64,000 bases of DNA from Sphagnum magellanicum (taxonomy: Eukaryota; Streptophyta; Sphagnopsida; Sphagnales; Sphagnaceae), in assembly GCA_021904315.1 (NCBI GenBank), contig CM038913.1:1735958-1799957 (forward strand), in the 5' to 3' direction. The position numbers were made by a program, and so were the translations under genes. The notes under the pieces were generated by a model that was not told the DNA's origin, searched no databases, and saw only the letters and a list, made by a program, of their open reading frames with translations. Shown here one piece after another: positions 61,301 through 64,000 of the stretch (within the stretch, counting starts at the first letter, position 1; each line of letters starts with the position of its first letter).

Positions 61301-61582
61301 GGGGTGATTTTGGGACTAGCATATGCACAGACCCGTACTTTGATAACCCCAATCCTTATACATGCCACATGGAATTCAGGGGTTATTGTTTTGTTGACAT
61401 TGTTAAGGGTAATATATGGAATTGGATCTGTTTCTGTTGATATATATTTTTGGCAATCTTTTGTGAGTCTGCTACACATAGCTTCTATTTACTGCACCTG
61501 TTGATGTAAAAGCTTGGACTACCAACTGATAGTGGTTTCTCTCATGCAGGTTCAAGGGTATGATATACGGGAGTTTCTTTGA
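58371..61582 (+). CDS. Plastid CPBP-family (Abi/CAAX-type) intramembrane protease
   Basis: Ten exons: 58371-58901, 59229-59320, 59580-59676, 59896-59978, 60217-60350, 60625-60677, 60818-60910, 61033-61124, 61302-61408 and 61550-61582. CPBP proteins are multi-pass membrane proteases; plant plastid members sit in thylakoid or envelope membranes. Exon 1 (177 aa) is Ser/Ala/Arg-rich with few acids at the start, as in a chloroplast transit peptide. The core has RWNVPWDGKVTAVGMAIWLF, LAPILEESVFRGFLMTSL with the catalytic EExxxR, FAGAHLTPGEFPQLLALG with the motif-2 His, and LIHATWNSGVIVLLTLLR with HxxxN. It ends GYDIREFL, close to plant homologues. Phases agree at all junctions except two-to-three, where exon 2 ends phase 2 and exon 3 needs phase 1; a small missing exon or a sequence error is likely. 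Confidence 0.9.
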
Positions 61583-64000
61583 GGGAGTTTCTTTCACCTT
61601 GAATGAAGGTGGTCAGACTGTACTCCAGGCAAAGATGATGCAAATTAGCAGCAGTCCTTTTGTAAGGACAGTAAATGAGCACTAGAAGTCTCAGCAATGA
61701 CACACCTATGTAGGCTCTGTGACTGTTCATCTTATGTATCCACAATCATAAGTGCAACAGTGGAACAGAAGCTTCCACTTGAGAGGTGACACCAAGGTGT
61801 CTGTGGTCTATGCCAGGGCAGTTCAGAGGAGGAAAGCTATGATGGATTACATCATAGTTTGGAGAGTGCATGTTCAGAACTCAAGCCTTCAAGAGAGATG
61901 TTTTTATCACCCCTGTGTAGAGCTGCCAGTGTCCATTCTCTGACCATTCTCCCAACCTGCTTTACTGCAGAGATAATGAAGGGAGTGAAAGTGTGGCTTC
62001 TGAAGCTCATTGTTTCTCAAGGTAACTTGACAATTGCAAATAGTACATAGCCAGATCTCTTCTCATGCATTTGGTGTGATCTGTAGTAGATAGGAATTTT
62101 TGTATTGGGATGCAGGATGTCAGATTGAGAATCCTCAGCACAGTTTTGGCTTGCAGTTGGTTGTGCAGCAATAACTAATTTGATGTAGATATTACTCCAA
62201 ATGCAAACTCTTAGATTTTCTACAACTTAATAGATGAAGCAAGTGATGTGGGTGCATGATCATATGTAAATCTAACCATTATGACACAGCATTGGCTGAT
62301 GGAGTGATTTCTGAAGCCAACTCTTAAGGGATGTGCAGTGATGCTAAAACCAAATTGCTGACTTAGCCACTGGAGCTGCCAGCTTCCTATTGTGCAAAGA
62401 CCTTAGGAGAGCAGGGTCATGTAGTAAGCCCTAGGGGCTTCCTGTGAAACTTCAAGAAGATTGTGCAAGCTGAAGCCAGCAGAACTAAGGCCCATGTCCC
62501 ATATGCAATATCAGAGCTGATCTGCTTTCAGTGGCAGATGTAAAATGTGAGTCTTTTAACCTCTTTTCATGCATGAGAAGATCGCTTTTCATTTTTCAGG
62601 CAAGGAATATGGAAAACAAATGATTGTTAGTAAGTGTTAAAAGCAGTCCTCAATTGATGGGACTTATGAAGATAAATCCTTGCCAATTCAGTACAAACTT
62701 TGAGATTGCACATTCCCTGTATGGTCCTATGCTTTGAGTATTTTAATTGATCAAAAATTAATGAGAACAATATGTTTGTAGTGGAAAACAATGGTTATGG
62801 AAACCTTGTCTTCATCCCTAAAATGTCATTTCCTACAAAGTTGTTTTTAATCTAGTACTTCATGACAAAAGAAATGAAGTTTGACACTAGGGGTGAAACC
62901 TTTGCCATGATGTAGATCTAAATGCATATGTAGTTTACATGCTAAGGAGCCATGACAATTACTATGCAAGAAATCTTTACAACCATACCTCAATTTTGAT
63001 GTGTGATTGAAGCTAATTGTCTAATCTACAAATTAGGACATTTCATAAAGTGGTTGCTAACAACTATGAAGACACCTATCAATTTTGATTTTTTGTGTTT
63101 TTTATTCATAGGTTTGATGTAGATTTTGTGGTTTTGATGTAGTCATTGACTATTGATGTATTGTAGTAAAATTCATGGAATATGAAAATTTTAAAACTTT
63201 CATGAAATGTGTGTGTGTGTGTGTGTGTGTGGATATTAAGTTGAAAGTAAATGTTTTCCAATTTTAGATAATCAACCACACAAAGAAAAGTGATGCAACA
63301 AAAACTTGTAATAAAATATGTGAAGTATGAGAATTTAGAAATTTTCTTGAAATATCCATATGGATTTGAAGTTGAAGAATAAATGTTTTTGAATTGTAGA
63401 TAAACAATGTAAATGAAAGTGGTGAAACAAAAGTTTTTCAATCCTAATAATTGTGAAAGAATGTTTTGGATTATACATTCTTAAACAATAATAATGACTT
63501 ATTAGTGCCATCGATCTTTGAACTTGTATGTTCATCTTCTTTTTGCATTGTTTGTTATTACAATGCTGGATTTCATTTGAGAATAGACCAAAGGGAGTAA
63601 ATATATTACTTGAACAATTTCAGCACAAATTAATTTTTTTTCATTTTGTTAAACTTTTGAAAAAATTTATAAAATTAGGAATCTACAAGATTTCAACTGG
63701 CAAGTTTGAACTGAAGACTTTGAAAACTAAATTTAGAGACAACCTAAAACATAGTAGCCTCTCCCATAAACTTAAAAAGGTTGTGTTTGTTATTTTCTAT
63801 AAACATTACTTGTCAAAATTTTCAAAATTAAAAAACCAAAAGTTAAAATTTAGAATTTAATTAATTATTTGGCAATTAGTTATTGAATGTGATAAAAGAG
63901 TATGGTAGTTTTCTTTTGTGATTCATTTTTCCAACTTTTAATTGACATGTCATTATTTGAATTTTTTAATCTAATCAAATAATAAAAACCATTTGATCAT
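61583..64000. other. 3' region and AT-rich spacer, no gene seen
   Basis: The first few hundred bases probably belong to the CPBP 3' untranslated region. Further right the sequence becomes AT-rich, with a (GT)n microsatellite at 63209-63231. The frame at 63528-63860 is Lys/Phe/Leu-rich and looks like chance. Confidence 0.5.
63209..63231. repeat. (GT)n microsatellite
   Basis: Eleven GT units in AT-rich spacer. Confidence 0.9.

Noticed and set aside
1..64000. CRISPR arrays, bacterial operons, riboswitches or prophage
   Set aside because: No regularly spaced direct repeats with unique spacers and no bacterial-type gene arrangement; gene structures are eukaryotic.

Overview
The window looks like nuclear DNA of a land plant. 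Genes are intron-rich with GT-AG junctions and are separated by long AT-rich spacers. Telomere-type TTTAGGG units, a plant-type derlin, a SABATH methyltransferase and a plastid CPBP protease are present. A cGMP-dependent protein kinase with four cyclic-nucleotide domains that is not fused to a phosphatase points to a seedless lineage (bryophyte, lycophyte or fern) rather than an angiosperm. The species cannot be fixed from sequence alone.

Layout. 1-5058 is AT-rich spacer with dispersed and tandem repeats. 5062-13757 is a decayed but complete CACTA (En/Spm-type) DNA transposon. It has matching ends, a 3-bp GTA target duplication, subterminal GCGAT/CGCAA motif arrays, a minus-strand TNP2/DUF4218/DUF4216 transposase, a SET-like ORF and a plus-strand second protein. 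13761-22970 is spacer holding a telomere-repeat palindrome, duplicated non-coding repeats, a nested 1.3-kb element with CACTA-like ends, and a broken minus-strand coding relic. 23235-24901 is a three-exon SABATH methyltransferase gene. 24902-31300 is mostly spacer with a possible LINE relic and a duplicated repeat. 31320-34130 (minus) is an unrecognised nine-or-more-exon gene, head-to-head with the derlin gene at 34806-37228 (plus) across about 0.7 kb. 37229-48445 is spacer with microsatellites and minisatellites. 48446-56570 is a 21-exon four-cNBD cGMP-dependent protein kinase gene. 58371-61582 is a plastid CPBP (Abi/CAAX-type) intramembrane protease gene. The rest is spacer.

The host genes do not form a pathway: ER quality control (derlin), small-molecule methylation (SABATH), cyclic-nucleotide signalling (PKG) and plastid membrane proteolysis (CPBP) are independent neighbours. 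Exon boundaries were set by hand from splice sites, reading phase and family conservation. Most junctions are phase-consistent; the unresolved ones are flagged. No searches or alignments were run.
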